Part shown: positions 1 to 10,189 of the stretch, piece after piece | Layout of the letters: each line of letters starts with the position of its first letter | How positions within the stretch are numbered: the stretch's first letter is position 1 | Source: Deefgea chitinilytica | Lineage (GTDB): Bacteria > Pseudomonadota > Gammaproteobacteria > Burkholderiales > Chitinibacteraceae | Direction of reading: 5' to 3' | DNA length: 64,000 nucleotides | NCBI RefSeq assembly: GCF_016881405.1 | Contig: NZ_WOFE01000001.1 | Span: 620,001-684,000, forward strand | The notes under the pieces: generated by a model | Seen by the model: only the letters and a program-made list of their open reading frames with translations | Database searches by the model: none | What the model was told of the DNA's origin: nothing | Made by a program: the position numbers and the translations under genes

Positions 1-1
1 T

Positions 2-994
2 TTACGCGGTCTTGAAACGCAGGTGAGTTTTGGCTCACAAGCATTAATTGAAATTTCAACTGCACCAGAAGTGACAACAGTAATGGCCGCAATTGTGGGG
101 GCCGCAGGTATGTCTGCAACACTGGCTGCTGCAAAGGCTTCTAAGCGAGTACTGCTTGCAAATAAAGAGACGCTGGTTTTGGCAGGGCAGCTTTTTATGG
201 ATGCTGCGTCACATTCTGCTTCTGTGTTGCTGCCGATTGATAGTGAGCACAACGCCATTTTTCAAGCTTTACCGGCGGCATATCGTGAAAACCCATATCA
301 ATCTTCGTTGGCTGAAGTTGGTATTGAGCGAATTTTATTGACTGCATCGGGTGGCCCATTTCGTACTCGTGAATTAGCGACCTTTGCGGACATTACAGTT
401 GCTGAAGCGGTTAAGCATCCCAATTGGTCTATGGGTAGAAAAATATCGGTAGATTCTGCCAGTATGATGAATAAGGGTTTGGAGGTAATCGAAGCCCGTT
501 GGTTGTTTAATGCTCTCGCAGATCAGATTCAAGTTGTAGTTCATCCGCAAAGTGTCATCCATTCCATGGTGCAGTATCGTGACGGCTCAGTGTTGGCCCA
601 ATTAGGTTCGCCTGATATGCGTACGCCAATTGCCTATGGTCTGGCATACCCAGAGCGTATTGATGCTGGGGTTCAGCCCTTGGATTTGTTTGCGGTAGGG
701 CGCTTAGATTTTAGTCCGCCAGATACGACACGTTTTCCTTGTTTGGGTTTGGCCTTTTCTGCGTTAAAGCAAGGTGGTGCGGCACCTGCAGTACTTAATG
801 CGGCGAATGAGATTGCTGTAGAGGCTTTTTTGAATGAACGAATCAAGTTCATTGAAATACCGCAGGTGATTGATGCAGCCTTAAGCCAACTCGCTACGCT
901 TCCCTCTATGAGTATTGAGCAGTTACTTGAAGCGGACGCTCAATCGCGCGTTTTTGCCACGCAGTTTATTCAAAGCAAGTTATCGTCATGCTGA
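2..994 (+). CDS. dxr: 1-deoxy-D-xylulose 5-phosphate reductoisomerase, 5' truncated by the window edge
   Basis: Cytoplasmic enzyme of the MEP isoprenoid pathway that converts 1-deoxyxylulose 5-phosphate to 2-C-methylerythritol 4-phosphate with NADPH. The frame is open to the first base of the window, so the N-terminus, including the start of the NADPH-binding fold, lies upstream; about 330 C-terminal residues of the usual 390-400 are present. Visible family motifs are [19 protein letters not shown], the [20 protein letters not shown] catalytic loop and the [12 protein letters not shown] strand. The stop codon overlaps the start of rseP by 7 bases, so the two are probably cotranscribed and translationally coupled. 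The order dxr-rseP-bamA is a common proteobacterial arrangement. A GTG at 23 is an internal codon, not the real start. Confidence 0.97.
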   Translation, partial: LRGLETQVSFGSQALIEISTAPEVTTVMAAIVGAAGMSATLAAAKASKRVLLANKETLVLAGQLFMDAASHSASVLLPIDSEHNAIFQALPAAYRENPYQSSLAEVGIERILLTASGGPFRTRELATFADITVAEAVKHPNWSMGRKISVDSASMMNKGLEVIEARWLFNALADQIQVVVHPQSVIHSMVQYRDGSVLAQLGSPDMRTPIAYGLAYPERIDAGVQPLDLFAVGRLDFSPPDTTRFPCLGLAFSALKQGGAAPAVLNAANEIAVEAFLNERIKFIEIPQVIDAALSQLATLPSMSIEQLLEADAQSRVFATQFIQSKLSSC

Positions 995-2334
995 CTTTTT
1001 TTGCATTTATATTTGCAATTGGTTTACTCGTGTTTATTCACGAGTTTGGGCACTACTGGGTCGCGAGACGGTGTGGTGTTGGCGTACTCACATTTTCAAT
1101 TGGTTTTGGCAAGCCAATCTATCAATGGCAGCGCGGCCAGACTACGTGGCAAATTGCCGCAATTCCGCTGGGTGGCTTTGTTAAAATGGTTGGTGAAGCA
1201 GACGAGCCTGTTGCGGCTGAGTTGCGTCAATGTGCATTTAATACTCAGCATCCGGCAAAAAAAATGGCGATTGCATTTGCTGGGCCATTCATTAATTTAT
1301 TATTTGCTGCCTTAGTTTATGCAGGTTTGTTTGCATATGGGGTGGTGAGTTTGAAACCAATTGTTGGCTCGGTCGTTGCTGAAAGCGTTGCTGCAAAAGC
1401 GGGTTTGCGTTCAGGCGATATGATTACTGCTGTAAACGCTGAACAGGTCTCGAATTGGGAGCAGGTGCAGATGGGATTATTTGCTGCTGCCGGTCAGCCT
1501 GAATTGTCAATTGAAGCTAAAACCAAAGAAGGTAGTTTAAGGCATTTTACATTAGATTTAGATCGAATCAGTGCTGCTGAATTTGATCAAAAAATTTTGG
1601 CCCGATTGGGCTTGTCTCCATTTGCTGTTACGAATCAAATTGCTTATGTACAAGCAAACAGCCCTGCAGAGCGTGCAGGCATCAAAGTTGGCGACTGGCT
1701 TGTGGCAATAAATCATGAAGAAATGAAAACTTGGTCAGAGTTTCAAACTGTTATTGCTCAACTTCCGGCTTCGGTCGTGCCTATTACTGTTCGCCGTGGT
1801 CAAGATCTCGTTCAGCTCAGCGTGACTCCTGATGTTGTTGAGCATAATGGGCAAAAAATCGGGCGAATTGGTGTGAGTCCTAGTAATGATGAGCGTTTGT
1901 ATCAGGCGATGCAGCAAACAATAAGGCTATCACCTGTTGATGCTGTGTTGGCTGGTATTGCGAAGACATACGATCTTTCGATATTAACGGTCAAGATGTT
2001 TGGTAAGATGCTTGTCGGTGCTTTGTCGCCGAAACAAATTAGTGGACCGATAGGGATCGCTGACTTTGCTGGGCAAAGTGCTGCAATGGGGTGGGTGAGT
2101 TATCTTAATGCATTGGCACTGATTAGTTTAAGCCTTGGCGTGTTGAATTTGATGCCGATACCAATTTTGGATGGTGGTCATTTAATGTATCATGGCTACG
2201 AATTAGTAACTGGGCGTACGATTCCAGAATGGCTCGCATTAAGTTTGCAAAAAGTAGGCATTACTTTACTGCTCTTGTTAATGGCTTTAGCACTCTTTAA
2301 TGATGCTAATCGCTTCTTGTTTGGCCTCGGCTAA
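988..2334 (+). CDS. rseP: Site-2 intramembrane zinc protease RseP
   Basis: Inner-membrane metalloprotease that cleaves anti-sigma factors and remnant signal peptides during the envelope stress response. At 448 residues it has the family's usual length. HEFGH (residues 18-22) in the first membrane helix is the HExxH zinc site; two PDZ domains follow at about 110-290; [13 protein letters not shown] near residue 390 carries the third zinc ligand (LDG motif); C-terminal membrane helices close the protein. The ATG overlaps the dxr stop by 7 bases and bamA follows after a short gap, which places the protease with the outer-membrane assembly genes it helps to regulate. Nothing unusual is seen. Confidence 0.97.
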   Translation: MLTFFAFIFAIGLLVFIHEFGHYWVARRCGVGVLTFSIGFGKPIYQWQRGQTTWQIAAIPLGGFVKMVGEADEPVAAELRQCAFNTQHPAKKMAIAFAGPFINLLFAALVYAGLFAYGVVSLKPIVGSVVAESVAAKAGLRSGDMITAVNAEQVSNWEQVQMGLFAAAGQPELSIEAKTKEGSLRHFTLDLDRISAAEFDQKILARLGLSPFAVTNQIAYVQANSPAERAGIKVGDWLVAINHEEMKTWSEFQTVIAQLPASVVPITVRRGQDLVQLSVTPDVVEHNGQKIGRIGVSPSNDERLYQAMQQTIRLSPVDAVLAGIAKTYDLSILTVKMFGKMLVGALSPKQISGPIGIADFAGQSAAMGWVSYLNALALISLSLGVLNLMPIPILDGGHLMYHGYELVTGRTIPEWLALSLQKVGITLLLLLMALALFNDANRFLFGLG

Positions 2335-2360
2335 TCTCTAACCTGTTGACGAATGGACCA

Positions 2361-4655
2361 ATGAAATTTAAATCAATGTATGTGCTGCTTGCCGCAGCAT
2401 TTGCCAGCCTCAGTTTAGCTGCACAAGCTTTTGATCCGATTACTGTTCAAGATATCCGAGTAGAGGGGCTGCAACGAACCGATCCTGGCACTGTTTTTAA
2501 TTATTTGAATGTCAAAGTGGGCGATCGCTTTGATCAAGCTCAGGCTAGCGAGGCAATACGTTCTTTGTTTACGACTGGTTTTTTTGACGATGTTCGCATT
2601 GAAGTAGACGGGAATATTCTCGTTATTACTGTTGAGGAACGCCCCACCGTTGCACAAATTAATGTGAATGGGGCGAAAATGCTGGAAAAAGACCAAGTCA
2701 AAGCGGCATTTAAAGGGCAAAATCTCGCGGAAGGACGTATCTTTCAGCAAGAGGTATTAGAAGCCGCGGTAAATGAGTTAAAGCAGCAATACTTTGCTCG
2801 TGGTCGCTATTCGGTCGATGTGAAAACTACAGTAACAAAATTAGATCGAAATCGAGTTGGTATTCAAATTGATATCACCGAGGGTGATGTTGCAAAGATT
2901 AAAGCGATTAATTTTGTCGGCAATAAAGTCTTTTCGCAGTCTGACTTAGTCGCACGGATGTCTCTGACTACACCGACATGGATGACTTGGTATACCAAAT
3001 CAGATCAATATTCCAAACAAAAATTTAGTGGTGATTTAGAGGCAATTAAATCGCTTTACTTAGATAGCGGATATTTAAATTTTGCTATTGAATCAACCCA
3101 AGTGGCTTTGTCTGAAGATAAGGCTGATATGTTTCTTACCATCAATTTGCGCGAAGGTGATTTATACAAAGTTGGTGAGGTTACTTTTGCAGGTAACTTT
3201 TCACTACCGACTGCGGAGTTAGAAAAATTAGTTACCGCAGAAAAGGGGGAAGTTTTTTCTCGAGAAAATATTAATAAGTCAACGGCTGCGATTATTGAAA
3301 GGCTTGGTGTTGAAGGTTATGCGTTTCCAAATGTCAACGCAGTTCCTACGATTGATGAAGAGCATAAAACAGTCGCGTTTACTTTTTATATTGATCCCGG
3401 TAAAACAACTTCGGTAAGAAGAATTAATATTTACGGTAATAATTTAACTAAAGATCAGGTTTTGCGCCGAGAAGTTCGGCAAATGGAATCTGCTCCTTAC
3501 GATTTGGCAAAAATTAAGCGCAGCAAAGAGCGTTTGCAGCAATTAGATTTTTTCAGTGAAGTTAATATTGACACTCCTGTTGTGCCTGAGAGTGTGGATC
3601 AAGTTGATGTCAATATTAATGTGGTTGAGAAAAAAACGGGTAACTTGAATTTTGGTGTTGGGTACGGACAAGGCGAGGGTGCTATTTTTCAAGCGTCTGT
3701 TTCTCAGGCCAATTTCTTAGGTACGGGTAAACGTTTCGCTGCAGATATAAATACAAGCCAAGTATCTAAAACGTTTTCTTTAAGCATGAATAATCCATAT
3801 GCAACACCGGATGGTGTATCGTTTGGTTGGACTGCTTATTTGCGCGATACCGACCCGGGTGAAATGGATTTAGGTCAGTATAAAATATCATCCAAAGGTG
3901 TCGGATTTAATTTTGGCATGCCAACTACTGAATATAATTCGCTAGGCTTGAGTGTCAATGTTGAAAACATGCAGTTTGATACAACTAAAGATTCACCAAC
4001 GTACGTTCTTGATTACATTAAAGAGTTTGGTGATTCAACGATGATTTATTCCCTTGGTGCTAACTGGGGAACTGATTCACGTGACTCTGCTACTTTCCCA
4101 ACCAAAGGACTTTTATTAAAAACATCTGCAGAAATTGGAGTTCCTCCATCAGATATTAATTACTATAAGTTGAATTTCCAAAGCCAATATTTTTATTCGC
4201 TGCCTACGAAAAAGCCGTATACCTTTATGTGGAATATTGAGCTTGGCTATGGTGGTGTTTATTCAGGAAGTGAAGATTATCCGTTTTACAAAAACTTCTA
4301 TGCGGGTGGTGTCAATTCGGTTCGAGGTTATAAATCGGGGAGTTTAGGTCCGCGTGATAATGCGGGTAATAGTATGGGTGGCTCGACTCGGTTTGTGAAC
4401 AACTTTGAAGTTTATGTTCCCGTGCCGGGAATGAAGGATGATAAGTCGATGCGCTTAAGTGCATTTTATGATGCGGGTAATATTTGGACTTATGACCAAA
4501 ATATTGACTTTACATCGCTACAGCAATCAGCAGGTGTTGGATTTACTTGGATTTCTCCGATTGGGCCGCTTAAGTTAATTTATGCTTATCCGATCAATGC
4601 AGCGCCGGACGCTAAAAAACAGAGTGTTCAGTTCCAAATTGGGCAAATCTTCTAA
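2361..4655 (+). CDS. bamA: Outer-membrane protein assembly factor BamA
   Basis: Core subunit of the BAM complex, which folds beta-barrel proteins into the outer membrane. The start is placed at ATG 2361, giving 764 residues that begin with a signal peptide cleaved after AAQA; a TTG at 2346 is in frame but would precede the signal peptide with unneeded residues. Five POTRA domains occupy roughly residues 25-425, starting with the typical FDPITVQDIRVEGLQR, and the 16-strand barrel fills the rest. The conserved barrel motif VRGYKSGSLGPRD is seen near residue 660 and the protein ends in the aromatic beta signal FQIGQIF. It sits between rseP and skp in the usual operon. Confidence 0.97.
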   Translation: MKFKSMYVLLAAAFASLSLAAQAFDPITVQDIRVEGLQRTDPGTVFNYLNVKVGDRFDQAQASEAIRSLFTTGFFDDVRIEVDGNILVITVEERPTVAQINVNGAKMLEKDQVKAAFKGQNLAEGRIFQQEVLEAAVNELKQQYFARGRYSVDVKTTVTKLDRNRVGIQIDITEGDVAKIKAINFVGNKVFSQSDLVARMSLTTPTWMTWYTKSDQYSKQKFSGDLEAIKSLYLDSGYLNFAIESTQVALSEDKADMFLTINLREGDLYKVGEVTFAGNFSLPTAELEKLVTAEKGEVFSRENINKSTAAIIERLGVEGYAFPNVNAVPTIDEEHKTVAFTFYIDPGKTTSVRRINIYGNNLTKDQVLRREVRQMESAPYDLAKIKRSKERLQQLDFFSEVNIDTPVVPESVDQVDVNINVVEKKTGNLNFGVGYGQGEGAIFQASVSQANFLGTGKRFAADINTSQVSKTFSLSMNNPYATPDGVSFGWTAYLRDTDPGEMDLGQYKISSKGVGFNFGMPTTEYNSLGLSVNVENMQFDTTKDSPTYVLDYIKEFGDSTMIYSLGANWGTDSRDSATFPTKGLLLKTSAEIGVPPSDINYYKLNFQSQYFYSLPTKKPYTFMWNIELGYGGVYSGSEDYPFYKNFYAGGVNSVRGYKSGSLGPRDNAGNSMGGSTRFVNNFEVYVPVPGMKDDKSMRLSAFYDAGNIWTYDQNIDFTSLQQSAGVGFTWISPIGPLKLIYAYPINAAPDAKKQSVQFQIGQIF

Positions 4656-4671
4656 TTTAGAGAGTTGAAAA

Positions 4672-5157
4672 ATGAAGACTTTTTATTTCTTTCCAGTTCT
4701 ATTTGCTTTCATATCAACTGTTGTTTTTGCTGATACTAAGATTGCAGTGGTCGATATTCAAAGAATCTTGCGTGAAGCCGCCCCTGCTGTACGTGCCTCG
4801 AAGAAATTGGAAAAAGAATTCGAACCTAAGAGATTAGAGTTACAACGTTTTTCGGCACAAGGAAAAAGCTTGCAGCAACTGCTTGATAAAAATACTTTGA
4901 CTGAAGCTGATCGTAGGGTTAAAGAACGTGAGTTGGTTAAATTAAATCAAGATTTCCAACGTATGCAGCGTGAAATTAATGAAGATTTAAATGCACGCCG
5001 CAATGAAGAAATGGCTGGCTTGCAGGAGCGCGTTAATTTTGCGATTCGCTCTGTTGCTGAAACTGATAAATTGGATATTGTGATTCAAGATGCGGTATAC
5101 CGTAATCCAAAAATTGATGTGACAGAGAAAGTACTTAAGCTATTGGCTGATAAATGA
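4672..5157 (+). CDS. skp: Periplasmic chaperone Skp (OmpH family)
   Basis: Trimeric holdase that carries unfolded outer-membrane proteins across the periplasm to BamA. The 161-residue length fits the family. A signal peptide (MKTFYFFPVLFAFISTVVFA) precedes the mature start DTKIAVVDIQRIL, which forms the beta body; residues 45-120 are heptad-rich and charged and form the long helical tentacles. It lies 16 bp downstream of bamA and its stop overlaps the lpxD start (ATGA), so it belongs to the same operon as its client-handling partner. Confidence 0.95.
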   Translation: MKTFYFFPVLFAFISTVVFADTKIAVVDIQRILREAAPAVRASKKLEKEFEPKRLELQRFSAQGKSLQQLLDKNTLTEADRRVKERELVKLNQDFQRMQREINEDLNARRNEEMAGLQERVNFAIRSVAETDKLDIVIQDAVYRNPKIDVTEKVLKLLADK

Positions 5158-6221
5158 TGACTCGTCATAAAAAAGCTTACAAACTGTCTCAGTTAATAGA
5201 AGAGTTTGGTGGTGAACTTTTCGGATTAGATGTTGAAATTAGCAATGTCGCATCTTTAGAGTCTGCGCAAGCTGGGGATTTATCTTTTTATACCGGAGTA
5301 AAATACGCAGAAAAGGTTGCGACATGTCGAGCTTCGGCTTTGGTTGTGAAGCAGTTTTCTGCAGAATATCAATTACCACAGATTGTAATTAAAGATCCTC
5401 AGCTTTTTGTGGCTCGAGTATTAAAGTTATTATTTCCGGTAAAAAAATCATCAGCTAGTATCCATTCAACAGCGGTGATTGCAAATGATGTGGTGATCGA
5501 TAGTTCTGCTGAAATTGGCTCGTTCGTTACGATTGAATCTGGCGCCCATATTGGTGCAAATACAATAATTGATTCCCATTGCTATATTGGGGCAAATGTT
5601 CATATAGGAAAAAATTGCTGGGTTCACCCAAGAGTAGTTGTTTATTCCGATTGTTTGATTGGTGATTCGACAGAAATACATAGTGGCGCTGTGGTCGGTT
5701 CTGATGGCTTTGGCAATGCTTGGAATGGGAAGGCGTGGGAGAAAATTCCGCAAATTGGTAAAGTGATTATAGGGTCGAATGTTGAAATAGGAGCCAATAC
5801 AACGATAGACCGTGGCGCGTTGGATGACACAGTAATTTCGGATGGGGTTCGTCTAGATAATTTAATTCAAATTGCACATAACGTAAAAGTCGGCGCACAT
5901 ACTGCGATTGCCGCATGTTCTGGTATTGCGGGGTCTACTACGGTTGGTGCTAACTGCCTAATTGGCGGTGGAGTTTTAATTGCTGGGCATATTGAAATTG
6001 CGAGTGGCGTTACTTTGTTATCTGGTTCGGGTACTCCCGCTTCTTTGACTGAGCCTGGCGTCTATGCGAGTGGAGTGCCAACGATGCCTTATGCTGTTTG
6101 GGCACGTAGTGGTTTGCAATATCGTCGTTTAGATGAAATGGCTAAACGAATAAAGAAATTAGAAAAAAGCTGCCGAATTAATGACTTGCAGCAGTCAGGA
6201 GAGGAAAATGCAACAGATTGA
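5154..6221 (+). CDS. lpxD: UDP-3-O-(3-hydroxyacyl)glucosamine N-acyltransferase LpxD
   Basis: Third step of lipid A synthesis: transfers a 3-hydroxyacyl chain from ACP to the 2-amino group of UDP-3-O-acyl-glucosamine. The 355-residue protein has an N-terminal uridine-binding domain (about 1-100), a left-handed beta helix of hexapeptide repeats (about 105-310) and a C-terminal helix ([15 protein letters not shown]). The catalytic histidine is in [10 protein letters not shown] near residue 241. The start ATG overlaps the skp stop (ATGA); a second ATG three bases later is an equally possible start. The C-terminus overlaps the fabZ start by 14 bases. Confidence 0.97.
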   Translation: MMTRHKKAYKLSQLIEEFGGELFGLDVEISNVASLESAQAGDLSFYTGVKYAEKVATCRASALVVKQFSAEYQLPQIVIKDPQLFVARVLKLLFPVKKSSASIHSTAVIANDVVIDSSAEIGSFVTIESGAHIGANTIIDSHCYIGANVHIGKNCWVHPRVVVYSDCLIGDSTEIHSGAVVGSDGFGNAWNGKAWEKIPQIGKVIIGSNVEIGANTTIDRGALDDTVISDGVRLDNLIQIAHNVKVGAHTAIAACSGIAGSTTVGANCLIGGGVLIAGHIEIASGVTLLSGSGTPASLTEPGVYASGVPTMPYAVWARSGLQYRRLDEMAKRIKKLEKSCRINDLQQSGEENATD

Positions 6222-6654
6222 TATTAATGAAATAATGCAGCATCTACCACATCGCTATCCGTTTTTGCTAGTTGATCGTGTTTTAGAGCTGGAACCGAAT
6301 AAGTCAGTTGTGGCACTTAAGAATGTATCGATGAATGAGCCTTTTTTTCAAGGTCATTTTCCTAAATATCCTGTAATGCCTGGTGTGTTAATTTTAGAAG
6401 CTTTGGCTCAGGCTGCAGGTATTTTAACGTTTAAAAGTATTGTTCCTGCACCATCAGAGAATACAATTTTATTTTATGCTGGTATTGATAATGCTCGCTT
6501 TAAGCGCCAAGTTGTGCCTGGTGACCAATTAATTTTAAAGGCTGAAATTATTGCCTCGAAACGTGGAATTTGGAAATATATTGCTCAAGCTTATGTGGGC
6601 GATGAATTAGCTTGTGAAGCTGATTTGATGTGCGCCCAGCGTGAAGTTCTCTAA
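6208..6654 (+). CDS. fabZ: 3-hydroxyacyl-ACP dehydratase FabZ
   Basis: Hot-dog-fold dehydratase of fatty-acid elongation that removes water from 3-hydroxyacyl-ACP and so competes with the lipid A acyltransferases for the same substrate. The start is set at ATG 6208 because an AGGAGAG ribosome site lies just upstream, giving 148 residues and the normal N-terminus [19 protein letters not shown]. The catalytic His is in [11 protein letters not shown] and the Glu in [11 protein letters not shown]. It sits between lpxD and lpxA as in most proteobacteria. Confidence 0.97.
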   Translation: MQQIDINEIMQHLPHRYPFLLVDRVLELEPNKSVVALKNVSMNEPFFQGHFPKYPVMPGVLILEALAQAAGILTFKSIVPAPSENTILFYAGIDNARFKRQVVPGDQLILKAEIIASKRGIWKYIAQAYVGDELACEADLMCAQREVL

Positions 6655-6671
6655 TTTTATAGATCAATTTA

Positions 6672-7448
6672 ATGCCAACTATTCATCCTACAGCCCTGAT
6701 TGATCCACGTGCTACGTTAGCAGAAAATGTCAAAGTGGGGGCGTATTCAATGATTGGACCTGATGTAACAATCGCATCTGGTACGGTGATAGAGTCGCAT
6801 TGCGTTATTGAGGGGCAGACGCAGATTGGTAAAAATAATGTCTTTCATTCTTTTTGCTCGGTAGGTTGTGTTCCTCAAGATAAAAAGTATGCAGGTGAGC
6901 CCACTCGCTTATTGATTGGCGATGGCAATACATTTTTTCAAAATGTGACGATTTCTGTGGGCACATCACAAGATCGGGGTGAAACAAGTATTGGTAATGA
7001 CTGCTGGGTCATGGCCTATGCCCATATCGCGCACGATTGTGTTGTTGGTAACCATGTGATTCTTGCGAATAACGCAACATTGGCTGGGCATGTTGTGGTG
7101 GGTAATTATGCAATTTTAGGTGGCTTGACTGCAGTACATCAATTTTGTGTGATTGGTGAGCATGCCATGGCAGGTGGTGGTTCTATTATTGTGCAAGATT
7201 TGCCACCATTTGTTATGTGCGAAGGGAATCGGGCGACAGCCAGAAGCATTAATATCGAAGGATTAAAGCGTCGCGGCTTTACTACTGAAGAGATTGCTTC
7301 TGTTAAAAAAGCATACAAAACCTTATACCGTGAAGGGGTTTCGTACGATATTGCGGTTCAATCTATTCGTGAGCAATCACAAAATCAGCCGATTCTACAA
7401 GCTTTTGTAGATTTTTTTGATCATTCAAAACGTGGAATAGTTCGATAA
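6672..7448 (+). CDS. lpxA: UDP-N-acetylglucosamine O-acyltransferase LpxA
   Basis: First committed step of lipid A synthesis, moving a 3-hydroxyacyl group from ACP to the 3-OH of UDP-GlcNAc. The protein is 258 residues, the standard length, with hexapeptide repeats from residue 1 to about 185 forming a trimeric beta helix and a C-terminal helical domain. The catalytic His lies in AHIAHDCVVGN near residue 122, and GGLTAVHQFCVIG is the conserved coil that measures the acyl chain. It lies 17 bp after fabZ and 5 bp before lpxB. Confidence 0.97.
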   Translation: MPTIHPTALIDPRATLAENVKVGAYSMIGPDVTIASGTVIESHCVIEGQTQIGKNNVFHSFCSVGCVPQDKKYAGEPTRLLIGDGNTFFQNVTISVGTSQDRGETSIGNDCWVMAYAHIAHDCVVGNHVILANNATLAGHVVVGNYAILGGLTAVHQFCVIGEHAMAGGGSIIVQDLPPFVMCEGNRATARSINIEGLKRRGFTTEEIASVKKAYKTLYREGVSYDIAVQSIREQSQNQPILQAFVDFFDHSKRGIVR

Positions 7449-7453
7449 AGTTT

Positions 7454-8641
7454 ATGAATGATCAGTTGTTTATTGATGGTCATGACAATGGCCCAAAAAT
7501 TGCGATTATTGCCGGTGAAGCGTCTGGAGATTTATTAGGGGCGGCGTTAATTCAAGCATTACTGCAGCGGTTTCCTAATGCTCAATTTTCAGGCGTAGCG
7601 GGGCATAAAATGCTAGCAGCAGGTGCTCGCACTATTGAACCGATGGAGACGCTGGCTGTCGGTGGCATTGTTGAAGTCGTCAAGCATCTACCAAAATTGC
7701 TAAAGTTAAGAAAACGCTTAGTTAAAGCAATTAGCAGTGAACGCCCTGATTTGTTAATTACGATTGATGCGCCAGATTTCAATATCGGTTTGGCAAAACG
7801 TATAAAACGCATAGGTATTCCGACTTTACATTATGTTAGCCCTTCGATCTGGGCTTGGCGTCCTGAACGAATAAAGCAAATTCGGAAAGCGGTTTCACAC
7901 ATATTATTGATTCTCCCGTTCGAAGAAAAAATTTACCAAGAGCAAGGTATACCGGCAACTTATGTTGGTCATCCTTTGGCTGATTTAATGCCCGTCACAG
8001 TCAACCAAATTCAAGTTCGAGAGATTTTAAATCTTTCTAGCAAAGAGGTCGTGGTTGCGATGTTGCCAGGAAGTCGCCAGCGTGAAGTATTGGTAATGGC
8101 AGAAATTTTCATTAAAACTGCATTATTACTTGCGCAACAATATTCAAAAATTGTTTTACTCATTCCATTTATTAGTAGAGAAACGCGCAATATTTTTGAG
8201 AATGAAATTTGGCGTCTTAATGCGCAACATTTAAATTGGCGTTTAATGTTTGGCCATGCTCACGAAGCGATGACGGCATCGGACGCGGTTCTATTAGCTT
8301 CTGGAACGGCTGCTTTAGAAGCGATGCTGGCAAAAAAACCTGTTGTAGTTGCATATAAGATTAGTCCATTTACCTACAGAATGGTAAAACGGAAATTTTT
8401 GCTGCCGTATGTTAGTTTGCCAAACATTATTGCAGGCAGATTTATCGTTCCAGAGTTTTTGCAAGATGAGGCTACGCCGGAAAATTTAGCTTTAGCACTA
8501 AGTAATTATTTGGCTGATAAGGCACTATCGGCCAATTTATCTGGGGTGTTTGAAGAGCATCATCGAAGTTTACAATGTGATGGTGCTGAACGTGCGGCTG
8601 AAGCTGTCACTAAACTAATTAAGAAAGCTCTAGTATGTTAA
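7454..8641 (+). CDS. lpxB: Lipid-A-disaccharide synthase LpxB
   Basis: Peripheral membrane glycosyltransferase (GT19) that joins UDP-2,3-diacylglucosamine and lipid X into the lipid A disaccharide. The length of 395 residues is typical. The N-terminal [15 protein letters not shown], the central [19 protein letters not shown] and [10 protein letters not shown] blocks, and the sugar-nucleotide-binding stretch [15 protein letters not shown] are all present. It follows lpxA directly and overlaps rnhB by 7 bases, as in other lpxA-lpxB-rnhB operons. Confidence 0.97.
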   Translation: MNDQLFIDGHDNGPKIAIIAGEASGDLLGAALIQALLQRFPNAQFSGVAGHKMLAAGARTIEPMETLAVGGIVEVVKHLPKLLKLRKRLVKAISSERPDLLITIDAPDFNIGLAKRIKRIGIPTLHYVSPSIWAWRPERIKQIRKAVSHILLILPFEEKIYQEQGIPATYVGHPLADLMPVTVNQIQVREILNLSSKEVVVAMLPGSRQREVLVMAEIFIKTALLLAQQYSKIVLLIPFISRETRNIFENEIWRLNAQHLNWRLMFGHAHEAMTASDAVLLASGTAALEAMLAKKPVVVAYKISPFTYRMVKRKFLLPYVSLPNIIAGRFIVPEFLQDEATPENLALALSNYLADKALSANLSGVFEEHHRSLQCDGAERAAEAVTKLIKKALVC

Positions 8642-9213
8642 TTTGCGGCGTCGATGAGGCGGGTAGAGGCCCTTTAGTTGGTTCTGTTTTTGCTGCCGCA
8701 GTTGTACTACCAAGTGATCACACCATTATTGGTTTAGCGGATTCCAAAAAAATATCTGAAAAGCGACGTAATGAGCTTGCTGAACAAATTATGTCGCAAT
8801 CTATTGCTTGGTCGGTTGCATTCGCAACTGCAGATGAAATTGATCAATTGAATATTTTGCAAGCCACGATGTTGGCGATGTCGAGAGCGATTTCTTTGCT
8901 GGCAATTAGGCCAGATGAAATTTTAATTGATGGTAATCGTACCCCTGTGATTGATATTCCATGCCGCGCAATTATCAAGGGTGATGCAACGGAACAGTGT
9001 ATTTCTGCCGCATCTATTCTGGCGAAGGTGAATCGAGATGCTGAGGCATATGCACTGAATTTGCGCTATCCGGAGTATGGTTTTGATCAGCACAAAGGGT
9101 ATGGTACAGCTCTGCATCTGAAGGCGCTTAAGGAGTTTGGGCCGATACCCGAGCATAGAGTGTCTTTTGCACCGGTTCGTGCTGCATTTGCACAACGTCG
9201 ATTGTTTGAATAG
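8635..9213 (+). CDS. rnhB: Ribonuclease HII
   Basis: Removes ribonucleotides misincorporated in DNA and RNA-DNA hybrids. At 192 residues it matches the family. [13 protein letters not shown] near the N-terminus carries the first two acidic metal ligands, and the remaining acidic residues are in EILIDGN and the [11 protein letters not shown] block. The start at ATG 8635 overlaps lpxB by 7 bases and gives the classical N-terminus. No T-rich terminator is obvious after it; a small GCAGC-TAC-GCTGC hairpin occurs at about 9223. Confidence 0.96.
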   Translation: MLICGVDEAGRGPLVGSVFAAAVVLPSDHTIIGLADSKKISEKRRNELAEQIMSQSIAWSVAFATADEIDQLNILQATMLAMSRAISLLAIRPDEILIDGNRTPVIDIPCRAIIKGDATEQCISAASILAKVNRDAEAYALNLRYPEYGFDQHKGYGTALHLKALKEFGPIPEHRVSFAPVRAAFAQRRLFE

Positions 9214-9301
9214 CTTGTGACGCAGCTACGCTGCTTCTATGATGTAGAAATTATCTATATTTAATTTATTGATGTAAGACCGCTAACTAGGAAGCTAGCT
9301 T

Positions 9302-10162
9302 ATGTTTGTAATAATTGGCTACATCTTTATGTGCGTCTGTATTTTAGGCGCATATGTCTGGCATGGTGGGCATTTAGCCGTTTTTTGGCAGCCTTCAGAA
9401 ATTATTATTATTTTTGGTGGTGCGATCGGTGGCATGATTGCAGGGGCGAGTCCAAAAAGCTTGAAGTTATTTGGTAAAGCATTACCGGCAATCTTCAAAG
9501 CATCTGCATTCAATAAAGCTTTCTATATGGATTTGTTTGCATGTTTGTTTGAATTATTGGCAAAAGTGCGCAAAGAAGGCTTGATGTCAATTGAGGGGGA
9601 TGTGGAAGATCCACATGCTAGTCCAATTTTCTCAAAGTATCCTAAAATCTCCCACGATCATCATATTACCGATTTTATTTGCGACTATCTGCGCTTAATG
9701 GTAGGCGGTAATTTGAATGCTTTTGAAATAGAAAATTTAATGGATATTGAAATTGAAGCTCATCACAATGAGGCGCATATTGCAGCGGGCATGATGGCGA
9801 AATTAGGTGACGGCTTGCCTGCATTTGGTATTGTTGCTGCGGTAATGGGGGTGGTTCACGTGATGGGTTCATTGCATTTACCTCCTTCCGAACTCGGTAA
9901 ATTAATTGGCGCCGCACTGGTTGGTACTTTTATGGGGATTTGGTTGGCTTATGGTTTTATTGGACCATTAGCGAACGTATTAGAGACCAAAATGGCGGAA
10001 GGTCATCAAGTTTTTTTGACGATTAAAGTCACATTAATTGCTAGTCTTAATGGCTATGCGCCTCAAGTTGCCGTTGAATTCGGACGTAAGGCCTTAGATT
10101 CCTCAGAGCGACCTTCGTTTAAAGAATTAGAAGAATTTGTAAAAAATGCCAAAGGTAAGTAG
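9302..10162 (+). CDS. motA: Flagellar motor stator subunit MotA
   Basis: Proton-channel subunit of the flagellar stator in the inner membrane. The protein is 286 residues with four predicted membrane helices: two near the N-terminus (residues 1-50) and two at about 170-225, separated by the charged cytoplasmic loop that contacts FliG. The stretch GDGLPAFGIVAAVMGVVH is the conserved third helix. An AGGA ribosome site lies about 10 bases before the ATG. It forms a pair with motB 27 bp downstream; no other flagellar genes are in the window. Confidence 0.96.
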   Translation: MFVIIGYIFMCVCILGAYVWHGGHLAVFWQPSEIIIIFGGAIGGMIAGASPKSLKLFGKALPAIFKASAFNKAFYMDLFACLFELLAKVRKEGLMSIEGDVEDPHASPIFSKYPKISHDHHITDFICDYLRLMVGGNLNAFEIENLMDIEIEAHHNEAHIAAGMMAKLGDGLPAFGIVAAVMGVVHVMGSLHLPPSELGKLIGAALVGTFMGIWLAYGFIGPLANVLETKMAEGHQVFLTIKVTLIASLNGYAPQVAVEFGRKALDSSERPSFKELEEFVKNAKGK

Positions 10163-10189
10163 ATTTTTTGAAGAATAGGCTAAATCAAA

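Noticed and set aside
9214..9301. GCAGC-TAC-GCTGC hairpin between rnhB and motA as a terminator
   Set aside because: The stem is short and there is no T-run; kept only as a remark in the rnhB entry.
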